DNA of 64,000 nucleotides from Demequina aestuarii (GTDB lineage Bacteria; Actinomycetota; Actinomycetes; Actinomycetales; Demequinaceae): NCBI RefSeq assembly GCF_000975095.1, contig NZ_BBRD01000001.1, positions 300,714 to 364,713 of the forward strand, read 5' to 3'. Shown piece by piece: positions 17,452 to 26,221 of this stretch (position 1 is its first letter; each line of letters starts with the position of its first letter). The notes under the pieces were generated by a model. It saw only the letters and a program-made list of their open reading frames with translations, ran no database searches and was not told where the DNA came from. The position numbers and the translations under genes were made by a program.

Positions 17452-18839
17452 GTCGCTTCTCCGTTCCTCGGCAGCACCAGTGTGAAGGTCGATCCCTCTC
17501 CAAGGCGCGATTCCACCGCGAGTCGGCCGCCGTGGGCGATCACGATGGCAGACGCGATGGGCAGTCCGAGCCCCGTGCCCTCCGTCTCGGGATCCACGCG
17601 ATGGAACCGCTCGAGCACGCGCTCTTGGTCTGCGGGAGCGATCCCGCGGCCCTGGTCCCTGACCCACAGGTGCACCTCGCTGCGGAGCATCCGGGACCCC
17701 AGACCGACGGTCGAGCCGGGCCCGGAGAACTTCACGGCGTTGGCGGCGAGCTGGAGCCAGGCCTGGGTGATGCGCTGCGCATCGACCTGGAGCGTCGCGT
17801 GGGCCACGGAGTCGAGCTCCCACTGCCTGTCGCCCAGCGCCTGTGCGCGCGCAAACGTGGTCGACGTGAGCTCGCCGAGAGCGACGGGCTCCCGGAGCAC
17901 GAACTCGGGGCGATCCGACTTCGCGAGGGTGACGAGGTCGTCGACCAGCCGCGACATCATGTCGACCTCGTCCAGCAGGTCGCTCTGCACGCGGAGCACC
18001 TCGTCAGGGTCCCGGGGCTCGATGAGTTCGAGGTTGGTGCGCATGATCGCGAGCGGCGTGCGGAGCTCGTGAGAGGCGTCATCGAGCAGCTGCCGCTGGT
18101 CCGCGAATGCGCGCTCCAGGCGGTCCAGCATGGCGTTGACCGTGCGCGACAGCCGAGCAAGGTCGTCCTGGCCCGAGATGGGGATCCGCTCGGCGAGATC
18201 GTGCTCGCTGATATGGCGGGCCTTTCCCTCGAGCACGGAGATCGGGCGGAGCATGCGCCCCACCGTCGTCCAGGCGATCACTCCGATCATCGCGAGTGCG
18301 AGCAGAGCCACGAGCGCATAGATCTGGAACGTCTCCGACAGGTTCGTCACCAGGGCTCCACGATCCGTCGCGATCGTGAACACCGCCACGGTGTCGCCGT
18401 CGGGCTCGACGATCGGGACCGCCGCGAACCGGTAGTCCGCCATGTCGGTGACGGCCTCGTGCACCACCACGCGGTCGGCTGCGTGCTCGTCGGCGATGCG
18501 CAGGAACTCCGGGTCATCCTCGAGCCGCAGGCGTTGAGGATACGACGGCACGAACCTGGCCACGGTGCCGACGTGCGCCACCGCGCTCTCGGTGGGGCTC
18601 GCCACCACGCGGATCATGGCCTCGCGCATGAGATCCTCCGACGACGCGTACGGCTCTCCCGTGGTGGGGTCAGGGGCCTCGGCGAGCTCGATGAACGCCT
18701 CGGTGCGCAGCGCCAGCCCCTCCACGATCGTGGCATCGATCCTCGACCTCTCGATGCCGTATGCCGTGATGCCGGCGATGGTGAGCGCCGCCGCGGTGAG
18801 CGCCACGAGGTACGCGAGAACCCGCGCCCTGACCGACAT
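17448..18839 (-). CDS. sensor histidine kinase (HAMP-HisKA-HATPase)
   Basis: 463 residues from the ATG at 18839. Order: helix 1 (about 10-30), extracytoplasmic sensor region to about 170, helix 2, HAMP domain, phosphorylated His in LDDASHELRTPLA, and an ATPase domain with NAVKFS and GIAPADQERVLERFHRVD. It pairs with the OmpR regulator. The start is uncertain: no Shine-Dalgarno precedes this ATG, while a strong AGGAGG lies five bases before an in-frame ATC at 18881, preceded by TAGCGT. Starting there would add 14 residues. See findings. Confidence 0.92.
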   Translation of the reverse strand: MSVRARVLAYLVALTAAALTIAGITAYGIERSRIDATIVEGLALRTEAFIELAEAPDPTTGEPYASSEDLMREAMIRVVASPTESAVAHVGTVARFVPSYPQRLRLEDDPEFLRIADEHAADRVVVHEAVTDMADYRFAAVPIVEPDGDTVAVFTIATDRGALVTNLSETFQIYALVALLALAMIGVIAWTTVGRMLRPISVLEGKARHISEHDLAERIPISGQDDLARLSRTVNAMLDRLERAFADQRQLLDDASHELRTPLAIMRTNLELIEPRDPDEVLRVQSDLLDEVDMMSRLVDDLVTLAKSDRPEFVLREPVALGELTSTTFARAQALGDRQWELDSVAHATLQVDAQRITQAWLQLAANAVKFSGPGSTVGLGSRMLRSEVHLWVRDQGRGIAPADQERVLERFHRVDPETEGTGLGLPIASAIVIAHGGRLAVESRLGEGSTFTLVLPRNGEAT

Positions 18840-19000
18840 GCGTCGAGCCGGGTGTGCGATGAGTGCGAACAGGCGCGAGATGGGGGCCTCCTGCGCCTAC
18901 GCTAGCGTCCCCGCGTTCGTGGCCGGGCGTGAGAGGGGCCCGGCGCGGGCGGCGTGCGGCGTGTCCGGCGCGAGTCGTCAGGTCGGTCGGGGGCTGGGGT

Positions 19001-19738
19001 TCAGCGGCCGCCGTCGCGGCGCTCGCCGTGACCGGACCACGCGTCGCGCTCGGACCCCCACTCGCGCTGCGGCTCGTCGGCATCCTTCCAGGAGTCACGC
19101 GGCTCGTCCTCGCCATCGTTCCTCCCCTCCAGGTCGCCATCCCAGGCGGGCTGCGCATCGCGTTGGTGCCGGCCGCTGTCATCGGCCGGGCCTCGCCACG
19201 CCCCGCCCTCGCGGTCCCACGCACCGACGTCCCAGCCGCACTCCTGCGCGGCCGCGTGCCACGCGTCCTTCCACGCGTCCCACGTACGCGTGCGCTCGTC
19301 CTCGCTCCCAGAGTGTCGCGGGGGCTTGGCGGGCCAGTCGCAGCCCGGGGAGGCTATCGATGGCGCTGCGCTGTTTGATGATGCAGTGCCGTGTGATGGT
19401 GCAGTGTCGTTCGGTGGTGCAGGGGCGTCATCGACAGGAGGGTCGACGGGAGCCCCGGAGCGCTCGTGCCGTGCGTCGCACACTCCGTCGTCGTCACACT
19501 CGAGCGCGGCGGACCCGACCTCGACGGGCACGCGGACGACCGGGGCGGCCTCGGTGGCGGCATCGGCCACGACGGGGGCGGTCACGGAGGCGGGATCCTC
19601 CTGGCGCAGCTCCACCGCCGAGGCGACCGGGGCATCGGCTGGCGGCCCCACCATGGCGCTCGCGGTGCCCGCGACGACGATGCTCACGCCAAGGAAGCCT
19701 GCCGCGACAGCGATCGTGCGGAAGCTGGGACGGTTCAT
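19001..19738 (-). CDS. secreted, Trp-, Asp- and Arg-rich protein of unknown function
   Basis: 245 residues, not recognised. Residues 1-28 look like a signal peptide (hydrophobic AVAAGFLGVSIVVAGTASA). The middle is low-complexity Pro/Ala/Ser, and the C-terminal 100 residues hold about a dozen tryptophans in a highly charged context (WDAWKDAWHAAAQECGW, DSWKDADE). Three cysteines occur (in ECDDDGVCD and PGCDWPA) plus one in ECGWD. It lies upstream of the kinase/OmpR-regulator pair on the same strand and may be part of the same regulon, for example an envelope or ligand-binding component. The start ATG at 19738 has GAAAG upstream. Confidence 0.65.
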   Translation of the reverse strand: MNRPSFRTIAVAAGFLGVSIVVAGTASAMVGPPADAPVASAVELRQEDPASVTAPVVADAATEAAPVVRVPVEVGSAALECDDDGVCDARHERSGAPVDPPVDDAPAPPNDTAPSHGTASSNSAAPSIASPGCDWPAKPPRHSGSEDERTRTWDAWKDAWHAAAQECGWDVGAWDREGGAWRGPADDSGRHQRDAQPAWDGDLEGRNDGEDEPRDSWKDADEPQREWGSERDAWSGHGERRDGGR

Positions 19739-19790
19739 CTTTCAAGTATGGCGGCGGTGGTCTGAGCCGGCTCTCAGACGGGGAACGGCG

Positions 19791-20615
19791 CTAGCTGTCG
19801 TCGGAGCGCATCCACCGGAACGTGCGGACGGCCACGACGAGCCCGATCACGAACCACGCGCTCAGCATCACGGCGGTCATGGGGTGCTCCCACGAGCCGC
19901 TCGCCTCTTGGGTTTCGAAGTACTCGGGCAGGAACACCGATCGCATGCCCTGCGCGAGCCACTTGAGGGGGAAGACCTCCGCGACGGTCTGCAGGTAGGA
20001 GGGCAGTTGGGTGAAGACGAAGAACACCCCAGAGGTGAACTGCAGGAACAGCACCACCGGTGTCAGGATCGCCGATGCGGCCTTGCCGTTGCGCAGCAGC
20101 GACGACGTCGCGATGCCCACTGCCGACGATGCTGCCGTGCCGAGCAGGAACACCCAGGTGAACGTCCACCATCGGCCCGCATCAGTGGGGAGAGCGACGT
20201 CGTACAGCAGCACCCCGAGCATCAGCAGGATCGCGATCTGCGCGATCGACACCAGGAGCACCTGCGCGATCTTGCCCGTGAAGTACGCGGTCGCGGGCAG
20301 GGGAGTGGCGTGGATGCGCTTGAGCACATCCTCGTCCCGGTCGATCGACAGCGAGATCGCGAGCGACTGGAATCCGGTGTTGAGGATTCCGGTGGCGATC
20401 ATTCCCGCCAAGAAGTACTGCGAGATCGTGACGTCGGTATCGCCCAGCGTCTGGCCCCCGAAGATGGTGCCGAACAGCACGAGGAAGATCATCGGGAACG
20501 CGAAGATGAAGATCATCTGCTCACGGGACCGGGTGAACTCCTTGAGCTCGAGCACCATCCGATCCGCGACGAGAGAGCGCCAGCTCGGCGAAGGTCGCGT
20601 CTCCAGCGCGCTCAT
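19791..20615 (-). CDS. ABC-2 type transporter permease
   Basis: 274 residues with six predicted transmembrane helices and the ABC-2 fold: an N-terminal cytoplasmic segment (VLELKEFTRSREQMIF), FLVLFGTIFGG as helix 1, SLAISLSIDRDEDVLKRI before helix 3, and a terminal WLAQGMRSVFLPEYFE segment. The ATG at 20615 overlaps the ATPase stop (ATGA), so the true start is there although the frame is open upstream. With the ATPase it forms an exporter of the drug/lipid type; substrate unknown. Confidence 0.93.
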   Translation of the reverse strand: MSALETRPSPSWRSLVADRMVLELKEFTRSREQMIFIFAFPMIFLVLFGTIFGGQTLGDTDVTISQYFLAGMIATGILNTGFQSLAISLSIDRDEDVLKRIHATPLPATAYFTGKIAQVLLVSIAQIAILLMLGVLLYDVALPTDAGRWWTFTWVFLLGTAASSAVGIATSSLLRNGKAASAILTPVVLFLQFTSGVFFVFTQLPSYLQTVAEVFPLKWLAQGMRSVFLPEYFETQEASGSWEHPMTAVMLSAWFVIGLVVAVRTFRWMRSDDS

Positions 20616-21493
20616 GCCGCCACCTCCTCGTCGGCCGCGGCGTCGAGGTCGGCTTGTGACGCGCCGATCAGATCCAGATAGACATCCTCGAGGGACGGGT
20701 GCGTGATCTGCAGTCGCGGGATCTCGCCGTCGTGGCGGGCGAGGAGGTCCCTCAGGAAGGCGGTGGGCGTGGGGGTGGGCTCGCGGCGCGTCGCTCCGTC
20801 CTCCACCCAACTCACCCACGCATCGGTCGCTCGAGAGCGCAGGCCCTCCGGGGTGTCCAGGGCGACCATCGAGCCATTCGCGATGATGCCGATGCGGTCG
20901 GCGAGACGATCCGCCTCGTCGAGGTAGTGCGTGGTGAGCAGGATCGTGGTGCCGTGGTCGCGCAGAGCCTCGATCAGCGTCCAGAACTGGCGCCGCGCCT
21001 CGGGGTCGAAGCCGGTCGTAGGCTCATCGAGGAAGACGAGCTCGGGGTTGCCGATGACGGCGAGGGCCACCTCGAGCCGCCGCCGCTGGCCGCCCGAGAG
21101 CAGCTGCGGCTTGGCGGTCGCCTTCTCCGTGAGCCCTACGGCCGCGAGCGACTCGTCGACGTCCCGAGGGTTCGGGTAGAGGCGCGCGGCGTGCTGGAGA
21201 GCCTCGCGCGCCGTGAGGACGCTGCGGGCCGACGTGGACTGCAGCATCACGCCCAGTCGCTCACGCCACTGACGGGTGGGGTGAGCGGGATCGACGCCGA
21301 GCACCGTGACCTCGCCCGCAGTGCGCTTGCGGAACCCGCCCAGGATCTCGACGGCCGTCGACTTGCCGGCTCCGTTGGGACCCAGGAGTGCGAACACCTC
21401 GCCACGGTGCACCTCGAGGTCGATCCCGTCGACCGCGTGCTTGTCGCCGTACGTCTTGCGCAGGCTCGTGACCTGTATCGCTTCGTCGTTCAT
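20612..21493 (-). CDS. ABC-2 type transporter ATP-binding protein
   Basis: 293 residues. Walker A GPNGAGKST, signature LLSGGQRRRLEVALAV, Walker B LVFLDEPTTGFDPEARR and switch LTTHYLDEADRLADR are all present; the C-terminal 60 residues are a variable regulatory segment. Of two close ATGs, the one at 21493 lies seven bases after TAGCCT and fits a leaderless transcript; the other at 21499 would add two residues. It is coupled by overlap to its permease. Confidence 0.94.
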   Translation of the reverse strand: MNDEAIQVTSLRKTYGDKHAVDGIDLEVHRGEVFALLGPNGAGKSTAVEILGGFRKRTAGEVTVLGVDPAHPTRQWRERLGVMLQSTSARSVLTAREALQHAARLYPNPRDVDESLAAVGLTEKATAKPQLLSGGQRRRLEVALAVIGNPELVFLDEPTTGFDPEARRQFWTLIEALRDHGTTILLTTHYLDEADRLADRIGIIANGSMVALDTPEGLRSRATDAWVSWVEDGATRREPTPTPTAFLRDLLARHDGEIPRLQITHPSLEDVYLDLIGASQADLDAAADEEVAA

Positions 21494-21582
21494 GCCCATG
21501 AGGCTAGCGACGACCCACCCGTCCCGCGCATCGGCCGCACGAACGATCTCGCGCGACCGGCGCGATGACTCGCCGTGGCCAC

Positions 21583-22782
21583 TTAAGCGAGCAGGGACTG
21601 GATGCGGCCCACGCCCTCGGCGAGGTCGTCGTCGCCCAGCGCATAGCTCAGGCGTGCGTAGCCCGATGGGCCGAAGGCCTCTCCGGGCACGATCGCGACC
21701 TCCGCCTCCTCGAGGATGATGGCGGCCAGCTCTGCCGACGTCGTCGGCACCTTGCCGCGGATCTCGCGCCCCAGCACGCCCTCGACCGACGGGTACGCAT
21801 AGAACGCACCCGTGGGCGTGGGCACCTCGAAGCCGTCGATCTCGCGCAGCATCCGCACCATCGTCGTGCGGCGACGGTCGAACGCGGTGCGCATCTGCTC
21901 GACCTCGTCGAGGCCGCCCTGGAGCGCGGCGATCGCGGCCCGCTGCGACACGTTCGCGACGTTGGAGGTGAGGTGGCTCTGGAAGTTGGTCGCCGCCTTG
22001 ATCACGTCTGCCGGGCCGATCATCCAGCCCACTCGCCAGCCCGTCATCGCATAGGTCTTGGCGACGCCGTTGAGGACGATGCACGTGTCGGCGAGATCGG
22101 GCACCACCGACAGCATCGGCGTGAACTCGGCGCCGTCGTACAGCAGGTGCTCGTAGATCTCGTCGGTGATCACCCAGATGCCGTGCTCGAGCGCCCACTC
22201 GCCGATCGCCGCCGTCTGCTCGCGGGAGTACACCGCACCGGTCGGGTTCGAAGGGCTGCAGAACAGCAGCGCCTTGGTCGCGTCGGTGCGTGCCGCCTCG
22301 AGCTGCTCCACCGTCACCAGGTAGTCCTGGTCGGCGCCGGCGAAGACCTCGACCGGTGTCGCCCCGGTCAGCGAGATCGCCTCGGGGTACGTGGTCCAGT
22401 ACGGAGCGGGGAGGATGACCTCGTCACCCGGGTCGAGTACCGCGGCGAACGCCTGGAAGACGGCCTGCTTGCCACCGTTGGTGACCAGCGTGGTCGCTGG
22501 GTCGATCTCGTAGCCGGAGTCACGCAGGGTCTTGTCCGCGATCGCCTGGCGCAGTTCGGGCAGTCCGGCCGCGGGCGTGTAGCGGTGGTTGCGCGGCTCC
22601 TTGGCGGCCTCGATCGCGGCATCCACGATGAACTGCGGCGTGGGGAAGTCGGGTTCACCTGCACCGAACCCGATCACCGGGCGGCCGGCAGCCTTGAGCG
22701 CCTTTGCCTTGGCGTCGACGGCGAGGGTGGCGGACGGCGCGATGGCACCGAGGCGGGCGGAGATGCGGTTCTTGGCAGTCAC
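21583..22782 (-). CDS. aspC: pyridoxal-phosphate aminotransferase (aspartate aminotransferase type I)
   Basis: 399 residues of class I aminotransferase. It has [14 protein letters not shown] at the N-terminus, [11 protein letters not shown], the NPTG loop in [25 protein letters not shown], and the PLP-lysine region [18 protein letters not shown]. It transfers the amino group of aspartate to 2-oxoglutarate, possibly with broader specificity. The GTG at 22782 starts [16 protein letters not shown], the usual N-terminus. Actinobacteria often carry this gene just upstream of tRNA-Trp-secE-nusG, as here. Confidence 0.92.
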   Translation of the reverse strand: MTAKNRISARLGAIAPSATLAVDAKAKALKAAGRPVIGFGAGEPDFPTPQFIVDAAIEAAKEPRNHRYTPAAGLPELRQAIADKTLRDSGYEIDPATTLVTNGGKQAVFQAFAAVLDPGDEVILPAPYWTTYPEAISLTGATPVEVFAGADQDYLVTVEQLEAARTDATKALLFCSPSNPTGAVYSREQTAAIGEWALEHGIWVITDEIYEHLLYDGAEFTPMLSVVPDLADTCIVLNGVAKTYAMTGWRVGWMIGPADVIKAATNFQSHLTSNVANVSQRAAIAALQGGLDEVEQMRTAFDRRRTTMVRMLREIDGFEVPTPTGAFYAYPSVEGVLGREIRGKVPTTSAELAAIILEEAEVAIVPGEAFGPSGYARLSYALGDDDLAEGVGRIQSLLA

Positions 22783-23414
22783 GGTCCCGATTGTTCCATG
22801 CTTGCCCGCACCCTGCGGGCGTGGCCCGTCTGGTGGGTGACCGCATCGGCCCCGCGCCCTGCCACCCCGGTCGGAGAGCGCGGGGCCGTCCGGCTTGCCA
22901 CCCCTCGGGCTCCCGCGAGTGCTCGTCCACAGGTCACGGAGCACGTCTGCCCAGCTCTCGAGCACCGGTGCACGCTCGGCTCATGGATGACCTGACGGCG
23001 CTCGGCCATCACGGCGTCCACCTGCTGAGGTCCTCCGGCACCCAGCACCTCGTCGTTCGTGACGGCTTCACTCGGCGCGGGCGCCACATCGCGGGCATCC
23101 GGCTCCACTCCGCCACTGGTCGTCACCCTGCTGCCCTGCTGCCCTGCAGCGCGATCGCCGATGCGACCGCCGCCTGGGAACCTGAAGGCCCCAGCGACCG
23201 GCGGCCTCTCCGAGCGCTGCGTGCGTGGGAGAATGAGGGGCCCGCACATGGTCGGCCGTTCAGGGCGCCGGAGCGTCAAGGCCCAAGCGGGGCTTGGGTT
23301 CGCAATCCCGGGCCGGAACCCGTACTATTGCTATTCGGCGATTGACACACGTCATGATGGCTCGCGCCTTCGTACGGGTGGCTGATCGCCAGTCGGGGGC
23401 CCCACCGCCCCCGG
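22783..23414. other. 632-bp stretch without a supported gene
   Basis: Between aspC and tRNA-Trp. It holds the aspC promoter region at its left end, two copies of the recurrent motif (22842 and 23158), and near 23323 a TACTAT that may be the tRNA-Trp/secE -10 element with no good -35. An ORF from an ATG at 22983 (start MDDLTALGHHGVHLLRSSG) has a protein-like first 65 residues and CACGCT six bases upstream, but then turns to low-complexity and runs into the tRNA promoter. It could be the remnant of a small gene. No function can be assigned. Confidence 0.5.
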
Positions 23415-23487
23415 AGGGCAGTGGCGCAATTGGTAGCGCATCGGTCTCCAAAACCGACGGTTGGGGGTTCGAGTCCCTCCTGCCCTG
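23415..23487 (+). tRNA. tRNA-Trp (CCA)
   Basis: A 73-nt class I tRNA: acceptor AGGGCAG/CTGCCCT, discriminator G, anticodon CCA in GTCTCCAAAAC, T arm GGTTCGAGTCC. It directly precedes secE, the usual actinobacterial order. Confidence 0.97.
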
Positions 23488-23540
23488 CAGATCGCGGCGC
23501 GTCCGCGTGAGTCCAACCCCCACAAGCGAAGGATTACCCG

Positions 23541-23798
23541 GTGAGCGAATCTGCCGTGACGGATTCCGGAGAGACGGACCCGCGGCACGAATCCCGCGAG
23601 GGCCGGAACATCTTCGGTCGCATCGCGCTGTTCGTGCGTCAGGTGATCTCTGAGCTGAAGCGCGTGGTCACCCCGACCCGTGAAGAGCTCATCCGGTACA
23701 TCGGGGTCGTCCTGGCCTTCGTCGCCGTGATGATGCTCATCGTGTTTGTCATGGACTTCGTGTTCAACTGGCTCGCAGCGAAGGTATTCGGCGGCTGA
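23541..23798 (+). CDS. secE: preprotein translocase subunit SecE
   Basis: 85 residues. A charged N-terminus leads to the amphipathic FVRQVISELKRVVTPTREEL motif and a single C-terminal transmembrane helix, the single-helix SecE of Gram-positive bacteria. It clamps SecY in the translocon. GTG start with AAGGA upstream. It is followed by nusG after 28 bp. Confidence 0.96.
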   Translation: MSESAVTDSGETDPRHESREGRNIFGRIALFVRQVISELKRVVTPTREELIRYIGVVLAFVAVMMLIVFVMDFVFNWLAAKVFGG

Positions 23799-23826
23799 CC
23801 GCCGTCTGAGAAGGAAGTGGTGACTG

Positions 23827-24684
23827 GTGAGTGACGACAAGCTCGACTCCGCCGGCGACAAGCTCGATGAGCTCGTGGCCGACATTGCGGAGGCGACCGA
23901 CCGTGCGCAGGCAGCGGCCGACGAGCCCGCCGAGGAGACCACTCCGGCGGTCGACGAGGCTGCTCTCTCGGACGCTCCGGCCGATGCGGTGGTCGAGGGC
24001 GACGACGACACCGTTCCCGATGACGACGCCGCGGCGGCCGAAGAGGCCGCGGTGGAGCCCGTCGCCGAGGCGCCCGTCGAGCCGGTCGACGACCCCGGCG
24101 AGGAGTTCCGCGCCGAGCTTCGCATGCAGGACGGCGAGTGGTACGTGGTCCACAGCTACTCGGGACACGAGAAGCGTGTGAAGCAGGCCATCGAGCACCG
24201 CCGCGAGAGCCTGCACATGGAGGACTACATCTTCCAGGTCGAGGTTCCCATGGAGGACGTGGCCGAGATCAAGGGCGGCCAGCGCAAGCTCGTCAACCGC
24301 GTGCGCATGCCTGGATACGTCCTGGTGCGCATGTACCTGACGGACGAGTCGTGGGGCACGGTCCGCAACACTCCCGGCGTCACGGGGTTCGTGGGTCACG
24401 CGCACCAGCCCGTGCCCCTCACTCTCGACGAGGTGTACGGGATGCTCGCGCCTGCAGAGAAGGCCGCGACCGCGGCGGAGGAGGGCGCTGAGCCTCAGTC
24501 CAACCAGGTCGAGGTCGACTTCGTGGTCGGCGAGTCGATCACCGTCATCGATGGGCCGTTCGCCACTCTGCCCGGCACCATCTCCGAGATCAACGTGGAG
24601 TCTCAGAAGCTCCACGTCCTCGTTTCCATCTTCGGCCGGGAGACCCCGGTCGAGCTGGCGTTCAACCAGGTCACGAAGATCTAG
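23827..24684 (+). CDS. nusG: transcription termination/antitermination protein NusG
   Basis: 285 residues. The first 100 are an acidic Ala/Glu/Asp-rich extension typical of actinobacterial NusG. The NGN domain starts at [18 protein letters not shown] and contains MPGYVLVRM; the C-terminal KOW domain reads [20 protein letters not shown]. NusG binds RNA polymerase and links it to Rho or to the ribosome (S10). GTG start with a GGAAG upstream. Confidence 0.96.
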   Translation: MSDDKLDSAGDKLDELVADIAEATDRAQAAADEPAEETTPAVDEAALSDAPADAVVEGDDDTVPDDDAAAAEEAAVEPVAEAPVEPVDDPGEEFRAELRMQDGEWYVVHSYSGHEKRVKQAIEHRRESLHMEDYIFQVEVPMEDVAEIKGGQRKLVNRVRMPGYVLVRMYLTDESWGTVRNTPGVTGFVGHAHQPVPLTLDEVYGMLAPAEKAATAAEEGAEPQSNQVEVDFVVGESITVIDGPFATLPGTISEINVESQKLHVLVSIFGRETPVELAFNQVTKI

Positions 24685-24744
24685 CGAACCCAGCACGTCA
24701 GGCGGCATCCGCCGCTACGAATCACAGAAGGACCCGAATCCATC

Positions 24745-25176
24745 ATGGCAGCACCGAAGAAGAAGGTCGCTGGTCTGATCAAGCTACAGATCCAGGCCGG
24801 CGCCGCCAATCCTGCGCCGCCCGTGGGCCCCGCCCTCGGACAGCACGGCGTCAACATCATGGAGTTCTGCAAGGCCTACAACGCGGCCACCGAGTCGCAG
24901 CGCGGCAATGTGATCCCCGTGGAGATCACGGTCTACGAAGACCGTTCCTTCACGTTCATCACGAAGACCCCGCCGGCAGCAGAGCTCATCAAGAAGGCCG
25001 CTGGAGTCGCCAAGGGCTCTGGGGTTCCGCACACCGACAAGGTTGGCTCGCTGACCGATGCTCAGGTGCGCGAGATCGCCGAGCAGAAGATGGCCGACCT
25101 CAACGCCAATGACATCGACGCCGCCGCGAAGATCATCGCGGGTACTGCGCGTTCGATGGGCATCACCGTCAAGTAG
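24745..25176 (+). CDS. rplK: 50S ribosomal protein L11
   Basis: 143 residues with the N-terminal [20 protein letters not shown] motif that binds thiostrepton with 23S rRNA, and the C-terminal RNA-binding domain ending [14 protein letters not shown]11 forms the GTPase-associated centre and is needed for RelA-type stringent sensing. It lies in the nusG-rplK-rplA cluster. Confidence 0.98.
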   Translation: MAAPKKKVAGLIKLQIQAGAANPAPPVGPALGQHGVNIMEFCKAYNAATESQRGNVIPVEITVYEDRSFTFITKTPPAAELIKKAAGVAKGSGVPHTDKVGSLTDAQVREIAEQKMADLNANDIDAAAKIIAGTARSMGITVK

Positions 25177-25237
25177 CACCACCCAGTGGGAGGGGGCGCG
25201 CTGCCCCGCACCACGACTGCACAGGAAAGAGAAGCAG

Positions 25238-25936
25238 ATGTCCAAGCGCTCCAAGGCTTACCACGACGCTTCACAGCTCGTCGACCGTAGCCAGCTCTAC
25301 AGCCCCATCGAGGCCGTGCGCCTCGCCCAGAAGACGTCCTCCAAGAACACCGACTCGACGATCGACGTCGTGTTCAAGCTCGGCGTCGACCCGCGTCACG
25401 CTGACCAGTCGGTCCGCTCGACCGTCATCCTGCCCCACGGCACCGGCAAGACCGCTCGGGTCCTGGTCTTCGCCAACGGTGACAAGGCAGAGGCGGCTCG
25501 CGAGGCGGGCGCCGACATCGTCGGAGGCGACGAGCTCATCGAGGAGGTCATGGGCGGTCGTCAGGACTTCGACGCCGTCGTGGCCACCCCGGACCTCATG
25601 GGCAAGGTCGGCCGTCTGGGCCGCGTGCTCGGTCCGCGTGGCCTCATGCCCAACCCGAAGACCGGCACCGTCACCATGGATGTGGCCAAGGCCGTGTCAG
25701 ACATCAAGGGCGGAAAGATCGAGTTCCGCGTCGACAAGCACGCCAACCTTCACACGGTGATCGGCAAGGCTTCGTTCGGCGATGACAAGCTGCTCGAGAA
25801 CTTCCAGGCCGTGCTCGACGAGGTCCAGCGCGCCAAGCCCTCGGCCTCGAAGGGTCGGTACATCATCAAGGCCGCGATCTCCGCGACGCAGGGACCGGGC
25901 ATTCCGGTCGATGCCGCCGCGAAGGTCGAGAAGTAG
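25238..25936 (+). CDS. rplA: 50S ribosomal protein L1
   Basis: 232 residues from the ATG at 25238 ([16 protein letters not shown]), with AGAAA-type Shine-Dalgarno (AGGAAAGAGA) upstream. L1 signature [16 protein letters not shown] is present. It forms the mobile L1 stalk and in many bacteria represses its own operon. Confidence 0.98.
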   Translation: MSKRSKAYHDASQLVDRSQLYSPIEAVRLAQKTSSKNTDSTIDVVFKLGVDPRHADQSVRSTVILPHGTGKTARVLVFANGDKAEAAREAGADIVGGDELIEEVMGGRQDFDAVVATPDLMGKVGRLGRVLGPRGLMPNPKTGTVTMDVAKAVSDIKGGKIEFRVDKHANLHTVIGKASFGDDKLLENFQAVLDEVQRAKPSASKGRYIIKAAISATQGPGIPVDAAAKVEK

Positions 25937-25950
25937 CGCACTTCACAGAC

Positions 25951-26075
25951 CGCGCTCGAGCGTAGCCCCGGCGATCCCGGGCGCCACGCTTCGAGAGCGC
26001 GTGCTGCGCAGCGGCCCCAACAGGGCAGGCGCGCAGCACCGGGCCCGGCTCCTCACCCCCCCTGAGGAGTCGGGC
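25951..26075 (+). terminator. tandem hairpins ending the nusG-rplK-rplA operon
   Basis: First, CGCGCTCGAGCGT (25951-25963) pairs imperfectly with ACGCTTCGAGAGCGCG (ending 26002). Second, GCCCGGCTCCTCA (26043-26055) pairs with TGAGGAGTCGGGC (26063-26075), 13 bp with one wobble, loop of seven C, followed by CTTCTC. The second is the stronger terminator candidate and closes the operon before the glycosyltransferase. Confidence 0.7.
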
Positions 26076-26221
26076 CTTCTCGCGTCTCGGAGGCCCGCCC
26101 CTCCCGCACGCGGCCTGGCCGCGCGGCGCACCGTCGCATCGATGGAGACGGGACACGTCCCGAGTTGGTACGTTGTGGCGAGAGTTGATCGAGACCATGA
26201 GGCATGCCAGCAGGAGGAGCG

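Noticed and set aside
23438-23444. GCATCGG copy in tRNA-Trp
   Set aside because: It is part of the anticodon stem sequence and is fixed by tRNA structure, so I did not count it as intergenic enrichment.
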